A stretch of 64,000 bases of DNA from contig NZ_QJJP01000003.1 of NCBI RefSeq assembly GCF_003201565.1, positions 38,073-102,072 on the forward strand, in the 5' to 3' direction. Origin of the DNA: Nitrosomonas sp. Nm84. GTDB taxonomy: Bacteria; Pseudomonadota; Gammaproteobacteria; Burkholderiales; Nitrosomonadaceae. Positions 28,055-36,563 of this stretch are shown here, piece by piece (position 1 is the stretch's first letter; each line of letters starts with the position of its first letter). The notes under the pieces were generated by a model that saw nothing but the letters and a program-made list of their open reading frames with translations, searched no databases and was not told the origin of the DNA. Position numbers and translations under genes: made by a program.

Positions 28055-29407
28055 TTAATGTGTAGTTACAAATGATACTCGCCAAACTATATTGCCTACA
28101 TCATCGGCCACAAGTAATGCGCCTGTTTTGTCAAGCGCTACGCCTACAGGGCGACCTTGTGCTTTACCGTCTGCATTAAGAAAGCCAGTCAAAAAATCGA
28201 TAGGCATACCGCTCGGTTTGCCATCGCTGAACGGAACAAATACTACCTTGTATCCAGATGGTGGATTGCGATTCCATGATCCGTGTTCACCGATAAAGGC
28301 TCCGTTTGCAAAAGCTGGTGGCATTGAGTGTTTATTCGAGAATACAAGGCCCAGAGGTGCAACATGGCTGCCTAAAGCATAATCGGGCGCAATTGCTTTA
28401 TCTACCATATCAGGTCGAGGAGGCTTAACTCTAGTATCAACATGGGCACCGAAGTAACTCCAAGGCCAGCCGTAGAATGCTCCGTCTTTAACAGATGTTA
28501 AATAATCTGGAACGAGATCATTGCCAATTTCGTCTCGCTCGTTTACGACTGTCCACAGTGTATTAGTCTCAGGTTCCCAATCTAGACCATTAGCATTACG
28601 CAGCCCACTAGCATAAATGCGCTTTTCTCCGGTTTGTATATCTACTTCCCAGATGGCTGCTCTACCTTCTTCAATCTCTAAACCGTTTTCACCAATATTA
28701 CTATTAGAGCCCACAGTAACGTAGAGCTTTTTACCGTCGAGACTGGCGATCAAATTTTTTGTCCAGTGATGATTAATTCCAGCAGGAAGATCTGTAACTT
28801 TGATGGGTACTGAGTCGATTTCAGTCTGACCGTCTATATAAGGAACCTTGATAATAGCATTTGCATTAGCTATGAAAAGTTCATTGTCCACTAATGCCAG
28901 TCCAAAAGGGGACATTAAGTCTTTCATAAACACAGTCCGCTGCTTCGCAATTCCATCAGGTCCAATATCACGTAAAAGAGTAATTCGATTAGCACTCGGT
29001 GCATTTGCTCCGGCACGTTCCATCAAAAACGATGCAGCTTTTTCTCGAATCGAAGCAATAAAGTCTTTATCTTTATTAATATTGTTGCTATCCGTTGATT
29101 TTGAAGGTCTATTACTTTCAACCACAAGAATATCGCCGTTAGGCAACGTGTAGAGCCAGCGAGGATGGTCCAAATTGCGTGCTAAAGCGGTGACTTGAAA
29201 ACCTGATGGGGCTAAAGGCATAGCCGTGTCCGACCATCCTATTGCTTTGGCAACTTTAACGTTAGGAATCAATGTTGTTGCTGGTGGCGGCAATTTTGGA
29301 TTAGGTCCGATCCCAGCTTCGAATGATGATTTAGAAGACTCTACACATGCTATTAGTAGGCTTAAGAAAAGCACTGCCATTGAAATTTTATATTTTTTAA
29401 TGTTCAT
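28055..29407 (-). CDS. PQQ-type sugar dehydrogenase-like lipoprotein (sorbosone dehydrogenase family)
   Basis: 450 residues. The N-terminus is a lipoprotein signal (A-V-L-F-L-S-L-L-I-A-C, lipidated Cys near residue 21). The body has the six-bladed propeller landmarks of soluble glucose/L-sorbosone dehydrogenases: L-D-H-P-R-W-L-Y near residue 80, N-G-D-I-L-V-V-E, I-N-H-H-W-T-K-N, A-S-G-L-R-N-A-N-G-L-D-W, D-G-A-F-Y-G-W-P-W-S-Y, H-G-S-W-N-R and V-G-V-A-L-D at the end. Probably periplasmic or membrane-anchored oxidation of an aldose-type substrate with PQQ; the substrate is not deducible. Single gene. Low GC, in contrast to the oxidase next door, so the two are probably unrelated in origin. Confidence 0.82.
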   Translation of the reverse strand: MNIKKYKISMAVLFLSLLIACVESSKSSFEAGIGPNPKLPPPATTLIPNVKVAKAIGWSDTAMPLAPSGFQVTALARNLDHPRWLYTLPNGDILVVESNRPSKSTDSNNINKDKDFIASIREKAASFLMERAGANAPSANRITLLRDIGPDGIAKQRTVFMKDLMSPFGLALVDNELFIANANAIIKVPYIDGQTEIDSVPIKVTDLPAGINHHWTKNLIASLDGKKLYVTVGSNSNIGENGLEIEEGRAAIWEVDIQTGEKRIYASGLRNANGLDWEPETNTLWTVVNERDEIGNDLVPDYLTSVKDGAFYGWPWSYFGAHVDTRVKPPRPDMVDKAIAPDYALGSHVAPLGLVFSNKHSMPPAFANGAFIGEHGSWNRNPPSGYKVVFVPFSDGKPSGMPIDFLTGFLNADGKAQGRPVGVALDKTGALLVADDVGNIVWRVSFVTTH

Positions 29408-29712
29408 GTCATTATAATTCCTTATAATTAATCAAATTGCTGATATATATCATAAGTTTTTTGGGGTTTCACACCCCGAAAAATAGTTGAATATTCATCT
29501 CCTATTCTATATAAGCTTAATCATAAAATACCTATCTTGAGGCATCTTTTGACAATTTCTCTATTTGTATCAAATCGTATTAATAGCGTGAGTTATTGAA
29601 GTAATCGCCCACGGATTCATTTCTGCAGTAGCTACATTGCCGATGCAAACAACAATACCAATCCTGCTGGTGGAATCTTAAGTTCAAGATAATGCATAGG
29701 AGTACTTTATCT
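29408..29712. other. Intergenic region
   Basis: 305 bases between two minus-strand genes; AT-rich near 29410-29560, probably containing the promoter of the dehydrogenase gene. A weak GGGGT/ACCCC hairpin at 29463-29477 has no T-run in the right place. Nothing else seen. Confidence 0.4.
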
Positions 29713-30108
29713 TTAGGATGAAGAGTTATCTTCAAGTGATTCCGATCGGGAATCCGGTGATATTTTCGCCAAAAAATAACCGGAGAATATTCCGATCAGC
29801 CAACTGGATACCATGAGAATCGGCAGGAGATGTGAATCATTATTGTCACGAAACTGCGTGATTAAAATTCCGAGCGGCGCAGCACCGCACAGTATGAGGA
29901 TGAAACTATCCGGCGCCCCCTTGCCCCAGCGAGTTAATGCAAGTGACAGTAGCAGAAACGGTAAAAACATAATTAACTGATAATGCCAGGATATACCACT
30001 CCAAAGTACCCCGAAGCCAACGAACGACAATAGGAAACCGCCAATCAGTGCCAGCAGGCCGATCAATAACTTGTGCCCCTTACTCCGATTATTTGATACT
30101 TCTTTCAT
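29713..30108 (-). CDS. Small four-helix membrane protein of unknown function
   Basis: 131 residues with four probable transmembrane helices (about residues 13-37, 43-60, 68-86 and 93-114) and a polar acidic-serine C-terminus. I do not recognise a family. It starts 14 nt after the NhaC-like antiporter stop, with GGGAGC just before the ATG, so it is probably the last gene of msrB-nhaC-this gene and may have a membrane or ion-homeostasis role (inference from context only). Confidence 0.7.
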   Translation of the reverse strand: MKEVSNNRSKGHKLLIGLLALIGGFLLSFVGFGVLWSGISWHYQLIMFLPFLLLSLALTRWGKGAPDSFILILCGAAPLGILITQFRDNNDSHLLPILMVSSWLIGIFSGYFLAKISPDSRSESLEDNSSS

Positions 30109-30122
30109 AGTAGCTCCCTTTT

Positions 30123-31547
30123 TTATACAGATCCATCTTTGCCCCGTAATAAACCAATCCCGAGTGCCGCCATACTCATGGAAACCAAAGGATTCAGCAA
30201 GTTCAGTAAAGCATATGGCGCATAATCCAATGTCGAAACTCCAAGTGTTGCCACATAAAACGTACCCGCAGTTGTCCAGGGAATAAGTGCAGCGGTCAGC
30301 GTGGAACCTTCCTCTACCGAGCGCGACAACACCGCCTTGTCCACGCCTTTTTCCTGATAAGCCCCTTTAAAAAGCTGACAATTGAGAATGATCGAGATAT
30401 AGGCTTCCCCCATCGCCATATTGCCAATCAGTCCGGATGCAATAGTAGTCGCTATTAATGTGCTGATTCGCCGAATGCGTGCGATGATATGCATCAGCAG
30501 CACACGCAGCAACCCAGTATGGTGCAGAATCCCGCCGAGTGCTAATGCCATGATCGATAGCAATAATGTCCAAGCCATGCTGTAAATACCGCCACGCCCG
30601 AGCAGCGCGTCGATATTTTCCACGCCGGTGGTACCTGCGGAATTCAACCATAGTGCATTGATCACATCCGTGCTTTCCTTGCCCTGATACACAACAGCAA
30701 TCAGCATCGCCAGTGCAATACTGCACGACATGCTCACCTCTGCGGCATAGCGTTTGATACTCAAACCGAACATCAGCAGCAATGGCAATAATGTCACCCA
30801 CAGATTTAATTGGTAAGTACTTGCCAATGCAGCACGAATCTCATCCAGTTGATTTCTCGGCAATACGTTGTCGCCATACTGCAGCCCCCAAACAATAAAG
30901 ATAACCAGAACGATGAGTAATGTAGGCAAGGTGGTGTACAACATGGAGCCGATATGCCGGTACAGATTGGTGCCGGCACTCATGGCCGCGAGATTGGTGG
31001 TATCGGAAATGGGCGACAATTTATCGCCAAACGTAGCACCTGAGACGATCATGCCTGCCACCAGCGGCAGCGGGATACCCATGGCATCCCCGATACCGAT
31101 CAACACCACGCCGATCGTTCCGACGGTGCCCCAGGAAGTACCGGTAGCAACCGACATAAAGCTGCACAATACCAATCCTGCCGCCAGAAATATGCCCGGA
31201 CTCAGCAGATCCAGTCCGTAATACAGCAAACTCGCGATGGTGCCGCTTTGCATGAAACTGGCGATCACCATGCCGATCAACAAAAAAATATAAATCGCCG
31301 GCAGCGCCTTAGTGATACCGTCATCCATCATGCCGCGGACGTCGGCAAACGAATAACCCAGCCAGCGCGCATGCAAAGTCACCCAGATCAATGCTAAAAA
31401 GATAAGCGCGTGAATACTGACTACATACACAAACATGCCCAGCGAAATCAGCAAAAACACACCGGCAAAGCAAATAATCGCTTGTAATAACGACGGCGGG
31501 CGCTGCGTAGTCAATAATGACTCCAATGGTGAATCGTTTTCAGCCAT
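30123..31547 (-). CDS. nhaC: NhaC-family Na+/H+ antiporter
   Basis: 474 residues, about 11 hydrophobic segments, inner-membrane protein. Family landmarks: G-T-S-W-G-T-V-G-T near residue 135, G-A-T-F-G-D-K-L-S-P-I-S-D-T-T-N near 170 (charged residues in the transport path), and G-N-M-A-M-G-E-A-Y and L-I-P-W-T-T-A-G in the second half. It exchanges sodium for protons, which helps control pH and salt. Sits 8 nt after msrB and 14 nt before the small membrane protein gene. Confidence 0.9.
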   Translation of the reverse strand: MAENDSPLESLLTTQRPPSLLQAIICFAGVFLLISLGMFVYVVSIHALIFLALIWVTLHARWLGYSFADVRGMMDDGITKALPAIYIFLLIGMVIASFMQSGTIASLLYYGLDLLSPGIFLAAGLVLCSFMSVATGTSWGTVGTIGVVLIGIGDAMGIPLPLVAGMIVSGATFGDKLSPISDTTNLAAMSAGTNLYRHIGSMLYTTLPTLLIVLVIFIVWGLQYGDNVLPRNQLDEIRAALASTYQLNLWVTLLPLLLMFGLSIKRYAAEVSMSCSIALAMLIAVVYQGKESTDVINALWLNSAGTTGVENIDALLGRGGIYSMAWTLLLSIMALALGGILHHTGLLRVLLMHIIARIRRISTLIATTIASGLIGNMAMGEAYISIILNCQLFKGAYQEKGVDKAVLSRSVEEGSTLTAALIPWTTAGTFYVATLGVSTLDYAPYALLNLLNPLVSMSMAALGIGLLRGKDGSV

Positions 31548-31555
31548 TAACGCCC

Positions 31556-32023
31556 CTATTTCTCCGGCTTATTTTCAAACAACACGGCCAAATCGCCATA
31601 GCCCATCGCGTGCAAATCTTCTTTTTTAATAAATTTCAGTGCAGCAGAATTGATGCAATAGCGCATGCCGGTAGGTGATGGACCGTCGTTGAAAACATGA
31701 CCTAAGTGACTATCCGCATAGCGACTGCGGACTTCCGTGCGAGAGACCCATAACTCATTATCTTTTTTGAACTGGATATATTGCTCGTCAATTATCTGAT
31801 AAAAACTGGGCCAGCCGGTACCCGAATCAAACTTATGAATCGACGCAAACAACGGTTCACCGGATACAATGTCCACATAAATCCCTTCTGCTTTATGATT
31901 CCAGTATTCGTTCTGAAAAGGCGGTTCGGTACCAGCTTTTTGCGTTACCTGATACTGTAGCGGCGTCAAATCTGTTTTTAGTGACGCAGGGTCTTTTTTA
32001 AAACTCTTGTAGGTATTCGCCAT
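31556..32023 (-). CDS. msrB: Peptide methionine-(R)-S-oxide reductase
   Basis: 155 residues. MsrB landmarks: [10 protein letters not shown] near residue 68, [10 protein letters not shown] near 107 and the catalytic R-Y-C-I-N-S-A-A-L with C123. This is the only cysteine in the protein. Both zinc C-x-x-C pairs of classical MsrB are absent (Y-V-D-I-V-S-G and R-S-R-Y-A-D-S at those places) and the usual resolving-Cys position near F-D-S-G-T-G-W is Ser. It is therefore a zinc-free, 1-Cys type that needs an external thiol for recycling (inference). First gene of a three-gene minus-strand operon; divergent from the rRNA methyltransferase. Confidence 0.93.
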   Translation of the reverse strand: MANTYKSFKKDPASLKTDLTPLQYQVTQKAGTEPPFQNEYWNHKAEGIYVDIVSGEPLFASIHKFDSGTGWPSFYQIIDEQYIQFKKDNELWVSRTEVRSRYADSHLGHVFNDGPSPTGMRYCINSAALKFIKKEDLHAMGYGDLAVLFENKPEK

Positions 32024-32060
32024 AGCGGATTTTCCTTATTATCAAAAAATAACCATCAAC

Positions 32061-33212
32061 ATGAAATTCAAAGGCACGATTACACATTTATCACAAAAAG
32101 GCCTGGGCGTTGTCAAAAACACCCAGAATAATATTTCCTATTTCGTGCATGGCACATGGCCAGGCGATAGCGGCGAATTTGAAGTAATCGACAAACCACT
32201 CAACAATAAAAAATTCGCCTACGCAAAATTACTTCATCTCACCCAGCCCTCTGCGCAAAGACAGATTCCCGTGTGTCCATACGTCAGTCTGGAAGAAAAT
32301 GCCTGCACCGGTTGCCCCTGGATGATTGCCGATTATACAAGCCAGCTCGAACAAAAGAGGAATCGCTTTATTTATGCCATGAAAAGAGTCGGATTTGATA
32401 CGGACTCATTAAACATCAACTCCGTTCACCCTGCCCCGCAGTTATACGGGTATCGCAATCGATGCCAGGTCAAAACAGACGGCGTGAAACTGGGATTTGT
32501 GTCCGAAAATTCATATCAGATCGCCCCCATCAGTGATTGCATTGTGCTTAATGAGAAATGCCGGAATCTGCTGAAAATCGCCCGCCAATCTCTACCCAAC
32601 AGCGCATGGCAAGCGGATTCCGGACACAATTGGCAATTGATTGAACTGGATGACGGCATGCAAGCCGATGAGATTCGCAGCAACTGGAAACGTCCTTTCA
32701 AGCAAGGTAATACAGCACAAAACGAATGGATGCAGGCATGGCTCAGAGAAAAACTCGCAAATAATTCGCAACTGGGCAAAGTAGTGGAACTATTCTGCGG
32801 CTCCGGCAATTTCACGCAAATCATCGCCGAGTCCAATTGCACAGCCATTATCGCTTACGAATCAGATGCCGACGCAATCCAGGCACTGAAAGCCAAAAAT
32901 CTCGCCAAAGTCGCGCCTCAGGTTGTTGATCTTTTTGATCCTTTTGTGTGGAAAAAACTAAAAAAAGATGTCAGCGATGCTGAAACTTTAGTACTTGATC
33001 CACCCCGCGCCGGATTAAAAAAACACCAGGGGTTCTTTACCAGCTTCACCGCTTTAAACAACATTTATTACATTTCCTGTAACCCGGAAACCTTCGCTCG
33101 CGATGCCTGGTTTTTCAGTCAAAACGGCTGGGCAATCAGCGACATTCAGCTCGTCGACTTGTTTCCACACACACCGCATGTTGAGGCGCTGGTAACATTT
33201 ACCAAAGCTTAA
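32061..33212 (+). CDS. RNA (uracil-5-)methyltransferase, RlmD/TrmA-type iron-sulphur enzyme
   Basis: 383 residues. An N-terminal TRAM-like barrel (1-60) is followed by a four-cysteine [4Fe-4S] set C72, C82, C85 and C160 (C-P-Y, A-C-T-G-C, S-D-C). SAM and catalytic motifs: V-V-E-L-F-C-G-S-G-N-F-T, L-D-P-P-R-A-G and the nucleophile in Y-I-S-C-N-P-E-T-F-A-R-D. It methylates C5 of a uridine, most likely in 23S rRNA; exact site (U1939, U747 or other) cannot be assigned. Shorter than E. coli RlmD (about 430). Divergent from msrB with only 37 nt between. Confidence 0.9.
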   Translation: MKFKGTITHLSQKGLGVVKNTQNNISYFVHGTWPGDSGEFEVIDKPLNNKKFAYAKLLHLTQPSAQRQIPVCPYVSLEENACTGCPWMIADYTSQLEQKRNRFIYAMKRVGFDTDSLNINSVHPAPQLYGYRNRCQVKTDGVKLGFVSENSYQIAPISDCIVLNEKCRNLLKIARQSLPNSAWQADSGHNWQLIELDDGMQADEIRSNWKRPFKQGNTAQNEWMQAWLREKLANNSQLGKVVELFCGSGNFTQIIAESNCTAIIAYESDADAIQALKAKNLAKVAPQVVDLFDPFVWKKLKKDVSDAETLVLDPPRAGLKKHQGFFTSFTALNNIYYISCNPETFARDAWFFSQNGWAISDIQLVDLFPHTPHVEALVTFTKA

Positions 33213-33392
33213 ATGGCCGATTGTGCACGCAAATAGGAAGCAAAATGGCAACATTTTTCATAACTCAACACAACAATTCATGGCAACTCGTTCGAGTTGC
33301 AGTATCATCCAACTCTGAGCTTGCGTAATAAAACTGCAACCGATTCAGACTACATTCACAAGATAGCGTGCAACTGAAACCTGCTGCTATTG

Positions 33393-33415
33393 CACTATAG
33401 TAATAACGTATAGTG
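33393..33415. promoter_or_regulatory. Operator-like dyad upstream of RTX gene
   Basis: Perfect 7-bp inverted repeat CACTATA (33393-33399) / TATAGTG (33409-33415), centre-to-centre 16 bp, about 50 nt before the RTX start codon. No T-run follows, so a protein-binding site is more likely than a terminator. Confidence 0.4.
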
Positions 33416-33465
33416 TACTCGAGCGTGTCACAACTTCTTCTATAATATTCTGCGAGGCAAATAAA

Positions 33466-34413
33466 ATGGCAATTGTTAACGGTACAAACTTTAATGACAA
33501 CAACACAAATCAATTTAATGGCCCTATCCTCCAATTCTTTCCTCAATTAAATGGAACCAATGGCAACGATACCATCTCTGGTTTTAATGGAACTGATATT
33601 CTATTTGGCGCCAATGGAAACGATACATTGGATGGCGGTGCCGGTGCTGACAACATGAATGGTGGTGATCAGAATGACACCTATTTTGTAGATGATTTAG
33701 GAGATATTGCTGAAGAATCCTTTAATGATGTCTTGGGCGGTGTTGATACGGTTAATTCTTCTGTTACCCATACCCTTGGTTTCGGTATCGAAAACCTTAA
33801 TCTTACAGGCGCTGCAGTTATTAATGGTACAGGCAATGGCAACAACAACAATATTACTGGTAATTCAGCCGCCAACACGTTAAGAGGCTTAGGCGGCAAT
33901 GATACCCTTACCGGTTTGGCTGGCAATGATCTGCTGTTTGGTGGCACCGGAAACGATACTTTGAGCGGTGATGATGGTAACGATATCCTCAGAGGTGATG
34001 CGGGCAACGATATCCTGCGAGGCGGCAATGGCGATGATATCTTGGCTGGCGGCCTAGGTAACGATACTCTCTTTGCGGGTCTCGGTGCCACTGATCATTA
34101 TCTATTCGACACCACGCTGAATAGTGCCACTAATGTGGATACCATCAATGGCTTTTTCGCACCCGTCGATACGATTCGATTGGATAATGATATTTTCACC
34201 AGCTTTGGATTACCGGGAGCAATTGCAGCAGGTAATTTCCGTGCAGGCCCTGGTGTCGTTGCTGCCGATGCTAATGATTTCCTGCTTTACAATACCACGA
34301 CAGGCGCCTTGTCGTATGATGCCAATGGTAATGGTGCCGGTGCAGCAATTCAATTTGCCACCTTAAGCGGAATTCCACCCTTATCAGCGGCTGATTTCCT
34401 AATAGTGAACTAA
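33466..34413 (+). CDS. RTX calcium-binding protein
   Basis: 315 residues, starting M-A-I-V-N-G, preceded by GAGG-containing sequence 9 nt before the ATG. No signal peptide. Two blocks of nonapeptide repeats (G-G-x-G-x-D-x-U-x): about residues 40-70 and 145-205, the latter with eight or more turns ([16 protein letters not shown]). Between them lies a [12 protein letters not shown] linker also found in the proteins at 49.8-55.2 kb. The last 100 residues ([28 protein letters not shown]) resemble a type I secretion C-terminal domain. No enzymatic domain; possibly a matrix or surface-layer component. Confidence 0.88.
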   Translation: MAIVNGTNFNDNNTNQFNGPILQFFPQLNGTNGNDTISGFNGTDILFGANGNDTLDGGAGADNMNGGDQNDTYFVDDLGDIAEESFNDVLGGVDTVNSSVTHTLGFGIENLNLTGAAVINGTGNGNNNNITGNSAANTLRGLGGNDTLTGLAGNDLLFGGTGNDTLSGDDGNDILRGDAGNDILRGGNGDDILAGGLGNDTLFAGLGATDHYLFDTTLNSATNVDTINGFFAPVDTIRLDNDIFTSFGLPGAIAAGNFRAGPGVVAADANDFLLYNTTTGALSYDANGNGAGAAIQFATLSGIPPLSAADFLIVN

Positions 34414-34437
34414 TCTCTTAATCGTATAAGCTAATTC

Positions 34438-34473
34438 AATCACTTCGCCGCTAACGGCGGAGTGATTTTTTTC
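34438..34473 (+). terminator. Intrinsic terminator of the RTX gene
   Basis: A 13-bp stem, AATCACTTCGCCG (34438-34450) with CGGCGGAGTGATT (34455-34467), CTAA loop, followed by a run of T. It lies 25 nt after the stop codon. Confidence 0.93.
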
Positions 34474-34932
34474 ATCATCACACAATTTAAATAGCGTTTC
34501 ATAGAAAGCAGATCAATAAATGATAATCCTGCAAATAGTAACACGTACGCTGAATCAATAAATCGGTCTGTCTTTTGTCTAAATTCCTTCCACAATAAAA
34601 CAATTGTCAATCCTATATTTTTACCAAAGCCAACAATTATTTGCACAATCCTTAGATTATTAAAATCATGAATTCTGATCTAATAGGTAAGAATCTTGAA
34701 AATGCAATAAATTACAATGCCCAGAAGTAAAAAATACAGAATAACAACTATAGTGAAGAAAAGTAATGCTAGAATTCTAACGCTTAGCTTATTAAGTTAA
34801 TTGAAAAGCTAAGAAATAAACTCGATTAAAAAATTTTCGCAAAGTTTGCCCTTTCTTTGAGTTACTTTGAATATGGCAAGTATGAAATAGAATTTATGAT
34901 CCACTGACCAATTACTACAAAGGATATATAAA
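34474..34932. other. AT-rich intergenic region
   Basis: About 460 bases. The right half should contain the promoter of the carbonic-anhydrase-like gene. A 68-codon minus-strand frame (34440-34646) overlaps the terminator and has no ribosome site; I do not call it. Confidence 0.4.
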
Positions 34933-35922
34933 ATGTTTGAAAGTTTAAAAAATCTGTTAAAACATTTTACAGGCAATCAGGAAGCAGAATCTGCCGTACC
35001 TGCTGCAAGCAGTCAGCAATCAACACCAGCAGCGCCAGCGCCACAGGCTGTTGGTAAAAGCAGCACTCAATATCACACGTTAGGCGAATTTAATTTAGGT
35101 TTAGGGACCATCGGCCCCGCAAATCGCAAAGATATCGATCAGAAAGTATTAGGTGATATGTATCAAGCAGTTGCATCCGGAAAATTTAATATACCAGTAT
35201 CCGGCGTTGTTCCAGAGATTTGTGTTGATGGTCGCACCGATAAGGATGGCAAACGTAAAGAAGCCCCATCAGCAGCCGGCGGCACGCTGAGTATCGTTTA
35301 TGGCAGCGATCTTGGCGGCACTCCGACAGCCAATGACATTGATGAAATGCAATTAACAAAGCGTATCATTAACACTTTGAAGGAAAAAGGTCATTCCACC
35401 GGTGTGCATGGAGACGATCACAGCAGTTGTGGTTGCGGTGCCTGCGCAAAAGCAAAAACCATCTATCAACATATCGCTGAACGTATCAACGATATTGCAG
35501 CACTGGCTAGCCAACTTGGTATCGATCTTACTGAAGTGGAAAAATCATCTATCGTCCGACAAGCCAAAAACCGATTGAGTCAATCAGATTTTTTTGCAGA
35601 AGATAGAGCAGCTATTCTCCGCGCAGCACAGGAAAACGGGGCAATCTTTGAAGAATTGATTGGTGCGCACAATGAACTGGGAATCGCTTTGAACACCAAG
35701 CCCGGCACAACCGTCGATCGTTCGGCAATCCGCGCAAAATACGGTCCGCAGTATGACATGTTCGTGGTTGATGCATGGGCATTTGCAACTGCAGCAAATG
35801 ATATTAACTCCAATGGTAGTGACGAGTATGCACAGCGCATTGCCAATGCGATTACGTTGCAAAATGTAGCAACCGCATCCGTCCTGGGACACGGTTCCTT
35901 GAGTATCATTCCTATTGGTTAA
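34933..35922 (+). CDS. Cadmium-type (zeta) carbonic anhydrase-like protein
   Basis: 329 residues. The core matches the diatom cadmium carbonic anhydrase repeat: E-I-C-V-D-G-R (C97), A-G-G-T-L-S-I-V, K-G-H-x-x-x-V-H-G-D-D-H-S-S (H159), C-G-C-G (C168 by alignment; C166 adjacent), V-V-D-A-W-A and a C-terminal S-V-L-G-H-G-S-L-S-I-I-P. In CDCA the metal ligands are Cys, His, Cys in this order, and the enzyme works with Cd or Zn. A probable insertion (about 185-260) separates the halves. The first 45 residues are an Ala/Pro/Gln-rich linker; no signal peptide, so cytoplasmic. A role in CO2/bicarbonate supply for autotrophy fits but is inferred. AAAGGA lies about 8 nt before the ATG. Confidence 0.75.
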   Translation: MFESLKNLLKHFTGNQEAESAVPAASSQQSTPAAPAPQAVGKSSTQYHTLGEFNLGLGTIGPANRKDIDQKVLGDMYQAVASGKFNIPVSGVVPEICVDGRTDKDGKRKEAPSAAGGTLSIVYGSDLGGTPTANDIDEMQLTKRIINTLKEKGHSTGVHGDDHSSCGCGACAKAKTIYQHIAERINDIAALASQLGIDLTEVEKSSIVRQAKNRLSQSDFFAEDRAAILRAAQENGAIFEELIGAHNELGIALNTKPGTTVDRSAIRAKYGPQYDMFVVDAWAFATAANDINSNGSDEYAQRIANAITLQNVATASVLGHGSLSIIPIG

Positions 35923-35938
35923 TAACTCAGTGAGGTAA

Positions 35939-35961
35939 GCCTCCGGCTTTGCCGGAGGTAA
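35939..35961 (+). terminator. Hairpin downstream of the carbonic-anhydrase-like gene
   Basis: CCTCCGGC / GCCGGAGG with a TTT loop, about 20 nt after the stop. Followed by AATTTAACTT, a weak T tract, so probably a terminator of moderate strength. Confidence 0.65.
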
Positions 35962-36094
35962 TTTAACTTATTGGATAAAAGACGCAAATCTGTTCTCTCA
36001 ATGATCTGAAAATTCAGCCTTGCGCCGGATAGACAATACTGGAATCAAGAAAATTTCTGGAACGATTTTCCAGCGAGAATAAGGTGGATCAGCG

Positions 36095-36544
36095 TTATTT
36101 CGGGCCAGACTGCTGCCGTGCAGGCAAATCAAAAATGGCCTCTGTATTGCTGCTTGAAAATACCTTATCAGCCGCTTGTTGCCAGGGCAACCAAATGTGA
36201 TTTAGATGTTCTCTTGCGGCGACTCTTATCGGCGTTATGCCCGGCAAACATAATCCAAAGACATGTTCGGTATTGAATCTCACATCAGGCGCATAACGCC
36301 AGCGCCATTCTTCGTATATTTCGTATTGGTTCTCAATGTGCCAGTCAGTCAGTGGATAATCGGCAGCGTTTAGGCCGGTCTCTTCAGAAACTTCGCGTAC
36401 CGCGGTCTGATACAACGTTTCACCTGGGTTCTGACTGCCCGTCACCGATTGCCAGTAACCCGGATGATCAGCGCGCTCCAATAATAACACCTGTAAATCC
36501 GTAGTGTGAATAACAATCAAAACAGAAATCGGTATTTTGTACAT
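36095..36544 (-). CDS. nudB: Dihydroneopterin triphosphate diphosphatase (Nudix)
   Basis: 149 residues. The Nudix box is complete: G-S-Q-N-P-G-E-T-L-Y-Q-T-A-V-R-E-V-S-E-E-T-G-L, written here as G-x5-E-x7-R-E-x2-E-E-x-G. Typical NudB opening K-I-P-I-S-V-L-V-V-I-H and W-Q-S-V-T-G-S. It removes pyrophosphate from dihydroneopterin triphosphate in folate synthesis. It lies 19 nt after aspS on the same strand; aspS-nudB is a common betaproteobacterial pair. Confidence 0.9.
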   Translation of the reverse strand: MYKIPISVLIVIHTTDLQVLLLERADHPGYWQSVTGSQNPGETLYQTAVREVSEETGLNAADYPLTDWHIENQYEIYEEWRWRYAPDVRFNTEHVFGLCLPGITPIRVAAREHLNHIWLPWQQAADKVFSSSNTEAIFDLPARQQSGPK

Positions 36545-36563
36545 CAGAACAACCGGCTATCTA

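Noticed and set aside
34440..34646. 68-codon minus-strand frame after the RTX gene
   Set aside because: It starts in AT-rich sequence and runs through the terminator hairpin of the RTX gene.
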